Of a stretch of DNA of 7,237 bases, positions 1-6,404 are shown in pieces. Origin of the DNA: an uncultured Gemella sp. (GTDB taxonomy: Bacteria; Bacillota; Bacilli; Staphylococcales; Gemellaceae); contig USNF01000038.1 in the NCBI GenBank assembly GCA_900555985.1, positions 1 to 7,237 on the forward strand. Direction: 5' to 3'. Made by a program: the position numbers and the translations under genes. Under the pieces are notes generated by a model. That model saw only the letters and a program-made list of their open reading frames with translations, was not told where the DNA came from and did no database searches. Every line of letters starts with the position of its first letter. Position 1 is the first letter of the stretch.

Positions 1-51
1 GTCATTACAACTACTACGCTATCCTAAGTCTAACTTTTTGGGGTCAGATCA
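1..51 (+). mobile_element. Right-hand terminal fragment of an IS3-family (IS150-group-like) insertion sequence
   Basis: Positions 28-51 run GTCTAAC, a T-run, then GGGGTCAGATCA. The reverse complement starts TGATCTGACCCC followed by an A-run and GTTAGAC, which is the terminal inverted repeat style of IS3-family, IS150-group elements (known from the family, recalled rather than searched). Since these repeats begin with TG at the outer end, the element would lie to the left and stop at about position 51. Only its end is inside the window. One reading frame stops with TAA at 25-27, just before the repeat, as orfB often does, but too few codons are visible to confirm a transposase C-terminus. The strand given assumes this is the right end. 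A solo remnant is equally possible. Confidence 0.6.
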
Positions 52-94
52 TTATATCAACTTCTTTTTTGTTTTAATAATTATTATGAATAGG

Positions 95-123
95 TTGACA
101 AAAAAGTTTTCTAATTATAAAAT
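95..123 (+). promoter_or_regulatory. Sigma-A-type promoter for the panE-like gene
   Basis: A perfect -35 TTGACA (95-100) is followed by a 17-base spacer and TAAAAT (118-123) as -10. The start codon at 157 is about 30 bases downstream. The promoter lies 44 bases outside the putative IS end, so it appears native and not supplied by the element. TATAAA at 116-121 overlaps as an alternative -10 with a shorter spacer. Confidence 0.7.
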
Positions 124-141
124 TAAATTATAAATATAAGT

Positions 142-148
142 GAAGGAG
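142..148 (+). promoter_or_regulatory. Ribosome binding site that fixes the panE start
   Basis: GAAGGAG sits 8 bases before ATG at 157. The in-frame GTG at 148-150 overlaps the last base of this site, so it cannot be the start it would otherwise suggest. Choosing 157 gives the family-typical N-terminus MKILFAGAGALG. Confidence 0.85.
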
Positions 149-156
149 TGCTCATT

Positions 157-1089
157 ATGAAAATTTTATTTGCGGGAGCAGGAGCTCTAGGATCGAGGTT
201 TGGCTATTTGCTATTTAAAAATGGTGAAGATGTTACTTTTGTTGATACTTGGAAAGATCACGTTGAAAATATAAAAAATAATGGATTACGTGTTATTATT
301 GATGATAAGGAACTAGGATATTATAATATTCCAACGTACTATCCAGAGGATGCACAAAGAAAGTATGATGTTGTTTTTGTAGCTACAAAGTCTATGCAAC
401 TAAGAAGTATGTTAACAAAGGTAAAGCATCTTATGCATGAAAATACAAAAATCATATGTATACTGAATGGACTAGGGCACGTTGATACTCTTAAAGAATT
501 TGTAAAAGAAGAGAATATTCTAATTGGTGTGACAGTATGGACGAGTGGTTTGGGAGGACCTGGTGTACTTAAAGCTTATGGATCAGGGAAAATAGAAATA
601 AAGCAAGTTAAGGAAGAAAATCTCGAGGATACTAAAGGTTTAATAGATAGATTAAATAAAGCAGGATTAAATATGAAGTATTCTGATAATACATTCCAAT
701 CTATTTGGCACAAAGCGGGACTAAACTGTGTATTGAATACGTATTGTACACTGATAGATTGTAATATTGGTGAGTACGGAAGTTTTAAACAAAATTTAGA
801 ATTAACTAGAGCAGTACTAAATGAAGTTACAGCTGTTGGAAAAGCTGAAGGTGTGGAAGTGAATCAAGAATTAGTTGAAAATAATATTGAAAACTTATTT
901 GATCCTAGTACCGGAGGATTACATTACCCATCATTATATCAAGATATGAAAAATGGAAGATTAACGGAAATAGATTATTTAAATGGAGCTATATCCAAAT
1001 TAGGTAAGAAACATAATATTCAAACGCCAGTTTGTGATGCTGTAACATTAATGATTCACGCTAAAGAATTTATTCGAGGAAATAAATAA
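157..1089 (+). CDS. panE: 2-dehydropantoate 2-reductase family protein (ketopantoate reductase, PanE/ApbA)
   Basis: Predicted cytosolic NADPH-dependent reductase of 310 residues. The family reduces 2-dehydropantoate to pantoate in pantothenate and coenzyme A synthesis. The N-terminus carries a Rossmann dinucleotide motif, GAGALG at residues 7-12. The C-terminal ApbA domain keeps the residues expected of the E. coli enzyme: Lys186 and Asn190 in WHKAGLNCVLN (equivalent to K176 and N180) and Glu271 in TEIDYLNG (equivalent to E256). Length is normal for the family. The gene has its own promoter, and no other pantothenate gene lies nearby, so its physiological substrate is not settled by context. 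Many Bacilli carry several PanE paralogues, some acting on other 2-keto acids. The family call is firm and the exact substrate is less so. No clear terminator follows the TAA stop. Confidence 0.85.
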   Translation: MKILFAGAGALGSRFGYLLFKNGEDVTFVDTWKDHVENIKNNGLRVIIDDKELGYYNIPTYYPEDAQRKYDVVFVATKSMQLRSMLTKVKHLMHENTKIICILNGLGHVDTLKEFVKEENILIGVTVWTSGLGGPGVLKAYGSGKIEIKQVKEENLEDTKGLIDRLNKAGLNMKYSDNTFQSIWHKAGLNCVLNTYCTLIDCNIGEYGSFKQNLELTRAVLNEVTAVGKAEGVEVNQELVENNIENLFDPSTGGLHYPSLYQDMKNGRLTEIDYLNGAISKLGKKHNIQTPVCDAVTLMIHAKEFIRGNK

Positions 1090-1150
1090 AAGAAACTATT
1101 AATATTATGGACAAACAGAGGCTCTGATTAAAGATAAATCAATGTTTTAC

Positions 1151-1179
1151 TTGTATTTTTTTATTAAAAAAGGTATAAT
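1151..1179 (+). promoter_or_regulatory. Promoter for the asp23-fakA operon
   Basis: A consensus TATAAT (1174-1179) is preceded by a 17-base spacer and TTGTAT (1151-1156), a weak -35 matching consensus at three of six positions. The first start codon is at 1223. The rest of the 133-base gap after panE shows only short imperfect repeats, such as TGATT/AATCA around 1126-1142, which are too weak to call a terminator. Some read-through from panE is therefore possible. Confidence 0.6.
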
Positions 1180-1222
1180 TATTCGTATGTTCATTTGTCT
1201 ATTTTAAATAGGAGGAAAAATT

Positions 1223-1585
1223 ATGGTATTAGAAGTAAATAATGAACTAGGTCACGTATCAATTAGTGATGATGTTATTTCAACTGTTGCAGGTGGAACA
1301 GCAGTAAGTTGTTACGGTATAATTGGTATGGCTAGTAAGAATCAAGTTAAAGATGGAATTATAGAAATCTTAGGAAAAGAAAATTATTCAAAAGGAATAG
1401 TTGTTAAACAAGATGAAGATAAATTAGTAATAGATTTATATATAATAGTTATGTACGGAACAAAAATATCTGAAATAGCTAGTAATGTTCAGTCATCAGT
1501 GAAATATCAAATAGAAAAAACACTAGGTGCTAAAGTGAATGAGGTTAATATCTTTATTCAAGGCATTAAAGTAAGTAATAAATAG
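1223..1585 (+). CDS. Asp23/Gls24 family protein (YloU-like)
   Basis: Small 120-residue protein of the Asp23/Gls24 (DUF322) family, related to B. subtilis YloU. The family-like stretch runs from about residue 9 to 115 and includes ISDDVISTVAGGTAVSCYGIIGMA at its start, followed by an alternating beta/alpha pattern. No signal peptide or membrane segment is visible, so it is probably cytosolic. Members in staphylococci and enterococci are linked to alkaline or envelope stress, but the molecular role of the YloU branch is not well defined. The start is ATG with AGGAGG at 1210-1215. It lies 11 bases upstream of fakA, and its TAG stop overlaps the fakA ribosome binding site, so the two are co-transcribed and perhaps translationally coupled. 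The same pairing (yloU-yloV) occurs in B. subtilis. The family call is confident and the function is open. Confidence 0.85.
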   Translation: MVLEVNNELGHVSISDDVISTVAGGTAVSCYGIIGMASKNQVKDGIIEILGKENYSKGIVVKQDEDKLVIDLYIIVMYGTKISEIASNVQSSVKYQIEKTLGAKVNEVNIFIQGIKVSNK

Positions 1586-1599
1586 GAGGTAGCGCATTG
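1584..1599 (+). promoter_or_regulatory. Strong RBS and TTG start of fakA
   Basis: AGGAGGT at 1584-1590 lies 6 bases before TTG at 1597-1599 and overlaps the asp23 stop codon (1583-1585). The TTG start gives MEKINGLVLAKMI, in register with FakA/YloV homologues. The next in-frame ATG (residue 12) would cut into the first helix of the kinase domain and has no comparable site. Confidence 0.8.
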
Positions 1600-3246
1600 G
1601 AAAAAATCAATGGACTAGTTCTAGCTAAAATGATAGATTTAGGTTCTAAAAATTTAGCTAAGAATGCAGAAAAAATTAATTCTCTTAATGTTTTCCCAGT
1701 TCCTGATGGTGATACAGGAACAAATATGAATTTATCAATGTCTTCAGGTGCGAAAGAAACAGCAGCGAATGTTGTTGAAAATATCGGTGAGTTAGGAAAG
1801 TCATTCTCTAAAGGTTTATTAATGGGAGCTCGTGGTAACTCAGGAGTAATTCTTTCACAATTATTTAGAGGGATGACTCAACATATAGCTGATAAAAGTG
1901 AGATTGACGCTAAAGAATTTGCAGCTGCTATTCAAAACGGTGTTAGTATAGCGTACAAAGCTATAATAAAACCGGTTGAAGGAACAATCTTAACTGTTGC
2001 ACGTGAAGCAGCTGAAGCAGGTGTAAAAGCTGCAGAAAATACTACTTCAATTATAGAAGTTATGGATGCAATTTACTTAGAAGCTCAAGAGTCTCTTAAG
2101 AGAACACCTGAATTATTACCTATTTTAAAAGAAGTTGGTGTAGTTGACTCAGGAGGTCAAGGGTTAGTATGCGTGTACCAAGGTTTTGTAGCTGCATTAA
2201 AAGGTGAAGAAATTGAAGGGTTAGATACAGTAGAAACTAACGTAGTTGATATGAAATTTGAAGATGATCACGATATGGACTTCATGAGTCCAGAAGATAT
2301 CGTTTATGGTTTCTGTACTGAATTTACAGTTCGTCTTGATAAAGATAAAAAAGAATTTAATGAAGATAAATTTAGAGAAGATATGAGTAAATTTGGTGAT
2401 TCATTACTTGTTATTTCTGATAGTGAGTATGTTAAAATTCATGTTCATACTGAAACACCTGGTGAGGTATTTAACTACGGTCAACAATATGGTGAACTTA
2501 TCAAAATAAAATCTGATAATATGCGTGAACAGCACAGAGAAGTGTTAAGAAAACAAGAAGCAAAACAAGCTAGTGCTCCAAAAGAAGTAAAAGAACAAGC
2601 GATGATTTCAATTTCAATGGGTGCTGGATTAAGTAAAGTTTTAAAATCAATGGGTGTTGATTATATTGTAGAAGGTGGACAAACTATGAATCCATCTACA
2701 GAAGATATAATGAAAGCTATTAAAGAAGTTAATGCCAAAAATATTTATATATTCCCAAATAATAAGAATATTCAATTAGCAGCAAAACAAGCTGCAGAAT
2801 TAGCGGAAGAAAATGTCTTTGTAATTGAAAGTAAAACAGCTCCACAAGGTTTAGCTGCAGTAATGGTATTTAACTCACAACTTTCACCTGAAGAAAACTT
2901 TGCAAATATGCAAGAAGTTTTATCAACTGTAAGTACGCTTGAAGTAACTCATGCGGTTCGTGACACTAACATTGAAGGTGTTGAAATTAAGAAAGACCAA
3001 TTTATGGGAATAAAAGATGGTAAAATAGTAGTTTCTGATTTATCATTGAACACTGTACTTGAAGAATTACTAGAAAAATCTTTAGATGAAGATAAAGAAA
3101 TAGTTACTCTTTACTTAGGTGAAGATAGTACAGATGAATATACTGATTTCCTAGAAGAATTATTAGAAAACAAATACCCTGATGTAGAGGTAGAACTTAT
3201 AGAATCTGGACAACCAGTATATCCATATATAATTGGAGTAGAATAA
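1597..3246 (+). CDS. fakA: Fatty acid kinase catalytic subunit FakA (DAK2/YloV family)
   Basis: ATP-binding subunit of the FakA-FakB fatty acid kinase. It phosphorylates exogenous fatty acids presented by FakB, and the acyl-phosphate feeds phospholipid synthesis through PlsY/PlsX. At 549 residues it is nearly identical in length to S. aureus FakA (548, recalled). The N-terminal DAK2/DhaL kinase domain (about 8-205) has NVFPVPDGDTGTNM with metal-binding Asp37 and Asp39, GARGNSG at 77-83 and VVDSGGQG at 182-189. The linker domain (about 210-330) keeps Cys240, His282 and His284, matching the zinc ligands I recall for the staphylococcal protein. The C-terminal FakB-binding region runs from about 335 to 549. 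No fakB is in the window, so FakB must be encoded elsewhere. The gene is second in the asp23 operon and is followed by a strong hairpin. It is intact, with no frameshift. Confidence 0.93.
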   Translation: MEKINGLVLAKMIDLGSKNLAKNAEKINSLNVFPVPDGDTGTNMNLSMSSGAKETAANVVENIGELGKSFSKGLLMGARGNSGVILSQLFRGMTQHIADKSEIDAKEFAAAIQNGVSIAYKAIIKPVEGTILTVAREAAEAGVKAAENTTSIIEVMDAIYLEAQESLKRTPELLPILKEVGVVDSGGQGLVCVYQGFVAALKGEEIEGLDTVETNVVDMKFEDDHDMDFMSPEDIVYGFCTEFTVRLDKDKKEFNEDKFREDMSKFGDSLLVISDSEYVKIHVHTETPGEVFNYGQQYGELIKIKSDNMREQHREVLRKQEAKQASAPKEVKEQAMISISMGAGLSKVLKSMGVDYIVEGGQTMNPSTEDIMKAIKEVNAKNIYIFPNNKNIQLAAKQAAELAEENVFVIESKTAPQGLAAVMVFNSQLSPEENFANMQEVLSTVSTLEVTHAVRDTNIEGVEIKKDQFMGIKDGKIVVSDLSLNTVLEELLEKSLDEDKEIVTLYLGEDSTDEYTDFLEELLENKYPDVEVELIESGQPVYPYIIGVE

Positions 3247-3266
3247 GAATAATAATTTTAAAGAAA

Positions 3267-3313
3267 AAAGTAGCATTAATCAAACATTGATTAATGCTAC
3301 TTTAAAGTTTAAT
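3267..3313 (+). terminator. Hairpin terminator after fakA (possibly bidirectional)
   Basis: A perfect 17-bp inverted repeat, AAAGTAGCATTAATCAA (3267-3283) and its complement (3287-3303), is closed by a 3-base ACA loop. It sits 20 bases after the fakA stop. The plus-strand tail is an interrupted T tract (TTT, AAAG, TTT). The minus-strand tail is a better T run, from the A-rich bases at 3261-3269. Confidence 0.75.
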
Positions 3314-3316
3314 TTA

Positions 3317-3322
3317 TATAAT
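3317..3322 (+). promoter_or_regulatory. Possible -10 element upstream of cvpA
   Basis: A consensus TATAAT lies 27 bases before the cvpA ATG and just after the terminator hairpin. No recognisable -35 exists at 16-18 bases upstream, where the hairpin arm lies. In an AT-rich gap this hexamer can occur by chance, so cvpA may depend on this weak promoter or on read-through from fakA. Confidence 0.3.
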
Positions 3323-3349
3323 AATAAAAAAATATGAAAGGATGACTAT

Positions 3350-3880
3350 ATGGTAGATATAATAATAGTAATACTATTGTTTTTAGGTATCTATTTAGGA
3401 CATAAACGTGGGCTAATAATGCAATTATTTTATGTTGGAACTATGATAATTGGTTTAATAGTATCAATGTTGTTTAGTACTAGATTAGCATATTTATTTC
3501 CTAGTTTAATTCCAATACCAGCAGATGTAACCACAGGTTTAGAGGGAGTATACGCTGGATTAAATATACCTACGGCATACTATAGAATAGTTTCTTTTGT
3601 CGTATTATTTATAGTAATTCGACTGATTATTCAAATAATTGCATCAGCACTAGGTGTAATTAGAAAATTGCCGTTAATAAAAACAACAGATAGATTATTA
3701 GGTGGAATCTTTGGTTTTGTGGAAGTTTATTTATTAATATTTGTAGTTTTATATTTTGTGACAGTATTACCACTGCCTGAGTGGAAAATTGCAATATTTA
3801 CAAATTCAACAATACCAGGATTTATTCTAGAAAATACACCTATTTTATCTCAACAGTTAATAGATTTATTTTTTAAATAA
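3350..3880 (+). CDS. CvpA family membrane protein
   Basis: Integral membrane protein of 176 residues resembling the CvpA (colicin V production) family, equivalent to B. subtilis YshB. Four hydrophobic segments are visible at about 3-17, 25-44, 79-102 and 117-140. Family-typical features are the short basic turn after the first helix (GHKRG, 17-21) and DRLLGGIFGFVEVYLL around 114-129 leading into the last helix. CvpA proteins are implicated in envelope homeostasis, but no biochemical activity is established. The ATG has an AAGGA site at 3338-3342. It is separated from fakA and from mutS2 by terminators, so it is probably monocistronic or weakly linked to fakA. Adjacency to mutS2 mirrors the yshB-polX-mutSB order of Bacillus, except that polX is missing here. 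The call rests on topology and local motifs. Confidence 0.8.
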   Translation: MVDIIIVILLFLGIYLGHKRGLIMQLFYVGTMIIGLIVSMLFSTRLAYLFPSLIPIPADVTTGLEGVYAGLNIPTAYYRIVSFVVLFIVIRLIIQIIASALGVIRKLPLIKTTDRLLGGIFGFVEVYLLIFVVLYFVTVLPLPEWKIAIFTNSTIPGFILENTPILSQQLIDLFFK

Positions 3881-3892
3881 GAAAATAGAACG

Positions 3893-3936
3893 AGCAGTGG
3901 CACTAGTGTAAAATTGTGCTGCTGCTTTATTCTTTT
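3893..3936 (+). terminator. Rho-independent terminator after cvpA
   Basis: AGCAGTGGCAC (3893-3903) pairs with GTGCTGCTGCT (3916-3926) across a 12-base loop. The RNA stem has 11 pairs, two of them G-U wobbles. It is followed by TTTATTCTTTT. It lies 12 bases after the cvpA stop and separates cvpA from mutS2. Confidence 0.75.
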
Positions 3937-3945
3937 GCTATAGAA

Positions 3946-3974
3946 TTGTTAAAAAGATAGATTTAGTGTATAAT
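3946..3974 (+). promoter_or_regulatory. Promoter for mutS2
   Basis: TTGTTA (3946-3951), a 17-base spacer and a consensus TATAAT (3969-3974) lie between the cvpA terminator and the mutS2 start. This gives mutS2 its own transcript with a leader of roughly 30 bases. Confidence 0.7.
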
Positions 3975-3997
3975 ATACTTTGTTAAAAAAATTCATG

Positions 3998-4016
3998 AAG
4001 GAGTGAAAAATAGTTG
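3998..4016 (+). promoter_or_regulatory. RBS and TTG start of mutS2
   Basis: AAGGAG at 3998-4003 is 10 bases before TTG at 4014-4016. The codon directly before the TTG, in frame, is the stop TAG (4011-4013), so translation cannot begin further upstream. No in-frame ATG lies close downstream. Confidence 0.8.
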
Positions 4017-6353
4017 AATAAAATTACTCAAAAGAAATTGAATTTAGATTTAGTATTAAAAGATATTAAAAAATATTGTTATTCAGAGTTATCTTATGAT
4101 AAGATTCAAAATTTAAAATATATAAACAATTATGATAAGTTAGTAGAAGTTCATAAAGAAAATGAAGAAGCATATGAATTATTAAGAAAATATCCCAATG
4201 AGTTTAGATTAAAAATTTATGATTATAATACGAGTGTAAAAAAGGCAAAGAAAGATAGTGTATTATCAGAAAAAGAACTTTTTTATATTTTAAGAAATGT
4301 AATTACTTATGATAGGTTTTCTAAGAGATTTGAATCCATTAAAATACAGGAAAACAATTCATATAGTAGTCTAACAAAATATATAGAAAAATTAGATAAT
4401 CTTGAAGATTTAGAAAGATACTTAGATAGGATAGTTGATGAAGATGGATATATAAGACCTGATGCTTCATTAGAATTAAAAAATATAAAAGCTGATATAA
4501 CAAAGCTAAAAAACAAGAGTGATCAAATATTAAAAAATATACTTAGAGCTAATGTAAAAAAACTAACAGAGGCAATTGTAACAAAGCGTAATGATAGAGA
4601 TGTAATTTTAGTTAAACCAGAGCATAAAAATGATTTTGGTGGTATAATTCACGATGAATCTGCATCTGGAAATACGTTTTATGTTGAACCGAAAGAAAAT
4701 GTTGAAATTAATAATGAAATAGGAGTTTTAAAACGACGTGAAAAAGAGGAGATTCTTAGAATATTAAAAGAGGCATCTGAAGTAATTAAAGAGAAGTCTA
4801 ATGAATTACTAAATTCTTTATGGAATTTTTCTCAAGTAGAATTTATTTTTTCAAAAATGAATTTTTGTTCACAAAAGGGTTTTAATAAACAAAATATTGT
4901 AGCGACTCAAGAGATTAATTTAAAAAAAGCATATAATCCACTAATTGAAAAAGAGCTAGTAGTAAAAAATGACATAAAATTAGATAATAAAGGTAATTCG
5001 TTAATAATTACAGGTCCTAATACCGGAGGTAAAACTGTAATTCTAAAAACAGTTGGTTTATGTGTATACTTAACTCATTTAGGATTTTATATACCAGCAC
5101 TAGAAGAGTCAACTGTTGGATTTTTTGAAAAAGTATTTGTTGATATTGGAGATGAACAATCAATAGAAAATAATCTTTCGACTTTTTCATCACATATGAC
5201 TAATATAATTAACATATTAAACAATACTAATGAAAAAAGTTTAATACTTTTAGATGAGCTGTGTTCAGGAACTGACCCTAGTGAAGGGGCAGTGTTATCG
5301 ATCGCTTTATTAGATAAATTTAAAGAGTTAAATGCAACAATGTTGTGTACAACTCATTATCCAGAAATTAAAAATTACTGTTTTGAATCAGAATATTATA
5401 AGAACTCTTCTATGGAATTTGATTTCGAGAAATTAAAACCGACATATAGATTTATTATCGGTTTACCAGGTAAATCAAATGCAATTAATATTTCTGCAAA
5501 ATTAGGTTTAGATGATACTATTATAGAAGAAGCTAGTGCTCTATTAGAAGAAAATACAAAAGAAAATAATCTATTTATAGATAAATTATCTGAGAATATA
5601 AGAGAGTATGATTATAAACTAGATTATTTAAATAAGACCATTACAGAAATAGATGAAGTAAAAGAGCAATTAGATAATAATTTACAGAAATATGAAGAAT
5701 ATAAAGAGAGTCTATATAATGAACTAAGTATAGAATTAAACAAAGAAATAGATGCTAAGAAAGAAGAAATGTTAGAAATTTATCGTCAGTTTAAAGATAG
5801 TTCTTCATTAAAACAACATGAAGTTAATGAAATACTTCATAAAATGGATAAAGGTAAAAATAATATCAAATTGGCTAAGCAATTGCAAAATCAACCTAAG
5901 TTCAAAAATTCTGAAATACAGGTTGGAGATGATGTATTAGTACTTAGTTATAACCAAAGAGCGACAGTTCTTGAAATATCAGGGAATACTTTGCAAATTA
6001 AAATGGGTGCTATGAAACTTAATATCAAGAAAAAAGAGGTTAGAAAAATAGAAAGTGAACCTGAAGTTGCTACAAGATATATAAGTACAAGCAGTGTTAG
6101 TAGTAAAAAAGTTGGTATTGACATTAATGTAATAGGTCTAAATACCGAAGAAGCAATTAGAGAAATAGAAAACTATATGGATAAAGTTATACTTCAAGGA
6201 TATGATACTTTTACTATAATACACGGTTTAGGATCGGGGATTCTAAGAAAAAATATTGCAGAATATTTAAAAACAAACAAATATGTTGAAAGTTTCAGAA
6301 GTGGTGGCCAAAATGAAGGTGGAATGGGTGCTACTGTAGTAGAAATGAAATAA
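4014..6353 (+). CDS. mutS2: MutS2 family ATPase with C-terminal Smr domain
   Basis: Cytosolic MutS-paralogue ATPase of 779 residues, close to B. subtilis MutS2 (785, recalled). MutS2 was first tied to suppression of homologous recombination and more recently to sensing and splitting collided ribosomes. Residues 1-300 form the core/lever region. The ATPase domain has Walker A GPNTGGKT at 334-341, STFSSHMTNI after it, Walker B LILLDE ending at Glu415, the D-loop-like SGTDPSEGA, and the switch histidine His448 in TTHYPE. A charged, probably coiled-coil clamp spans about 520-630, then a KOW-like beta segment 635-680 (VGDDVLVLSYNQRATVLEI). The Smr domain (702-779) keeps HGLGSG at 737-742, but its usual LDLRG motif reads IDINVIG, lacking the arginine or histidine. 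Walker B continues DELCSGTDP where DELGAGTDP is usual. The gene stands alone, between its own promoter and terminator. Confidence 0.95.
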   Translation: MNKITQKKLNLDLVLKDIKKYCYSELSYDKIQNLKYINNYDKLVEVHKENEEAYELLRKYPNEFRLKIYDYNTSVKKAKKDSVLSEKELFYILRNVITYDRFSKRFESIKIQENNSYSSLTKYIEKLDNLEDLERYLDRIVDEDGYIRPDASLELKNIKADITKLKNKSDQILKNILRANVKKLTEAIVTKRNDRDVILVKPEHKNDFGGIIHDESASGNTFYVEPKENVEINNEIGVLKRREKEEILRILKEASEVIKEKSNELLNSLWNFSQVEFIFSKMNFCSQKGFNKQNIVATQEINLKKAYNPLIEKELVVKNDIKLDNKGNSLIITGPNTGGKTVILKTVGLCVYLTHLGFYIPALEESTVGFFEKVFVDIGDEQSIENNLSTFSSHMTNIINILNNTNEKSLILLDELCSGTDPSEGAVLSIALLDKFKELNATMLCTTHYPEIKNYCFESEYYKNSSMEFDFEKLKPTYRFIIGLPGKSNAINISAKLGLDDTIIEEASALLEENTKENNLFIDKLSENIREYDYKLDYLNKTITEIDEVKEQLDNNLQKYEEYKESLYNELSIELNKEIDAKKEEMLEIYRQFKDSSSLKQHEVNEILHKMDKGKNNIKLAKQLQNQPKFKNSEIQVGDDVLVLSYNQRATVLEISGNTLQIKMGAMKLNIKKKEVRKIESEPEVATRYISTSSVSSKKVGIDINVIGLNTEEAIREIENYMDKVILQGYDTFTIIHGLGSGILRKNIAEYLKTNKYVESFRSGGQNEGGMGATVVEMK

Positions 6354-6355
6354 AT

Positions 6356-6404
6356 AGGTTAGATTGGAATAGTATTAAATAATTCCAATCTAACCTTATT
6401 TTTT
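6356..6404. terminator. Shared terminator of mutS2 and the convergent acetyltransferase gene
   Basis: AGGTTAGATTGGAAT (6356-6370) and its perfect complement (6382-6396) form a 15-bp stem with an 11-base loop, starting 3 bases after the mutS2 stop. The plus-strand tail is TATTTTTT (6397-6404). That T run is inside the opposite gene, where it encodes the two final lysines. On the minus strand the stem directly follows that gene's stop and is trailed by a looser T-rich stretch. Confidence 0.85.

Noticed and set aside
148..156. GTG at 148 as the panE start, adding three residues
   Set aside because: It overlaps the Shine-Dalgarno sequence, and ATG at 157 has correct spacing and the family-typical N-terminus.
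1110..1146. Possible terminator after panE (CAGAG/CTCTG and TGATT/AATCA)
   Set aside because: The stems have only five pairs, one has almost no loop, and no T tract follows directly.
4307..4516. A 69-codon open frame on the minus strand inside mutS2
   Set aside because: It lies wholly antisense to a well-supported coding region, has no ribosome binding site or recognisable motif, and reflects AT-rich codon shadowing.
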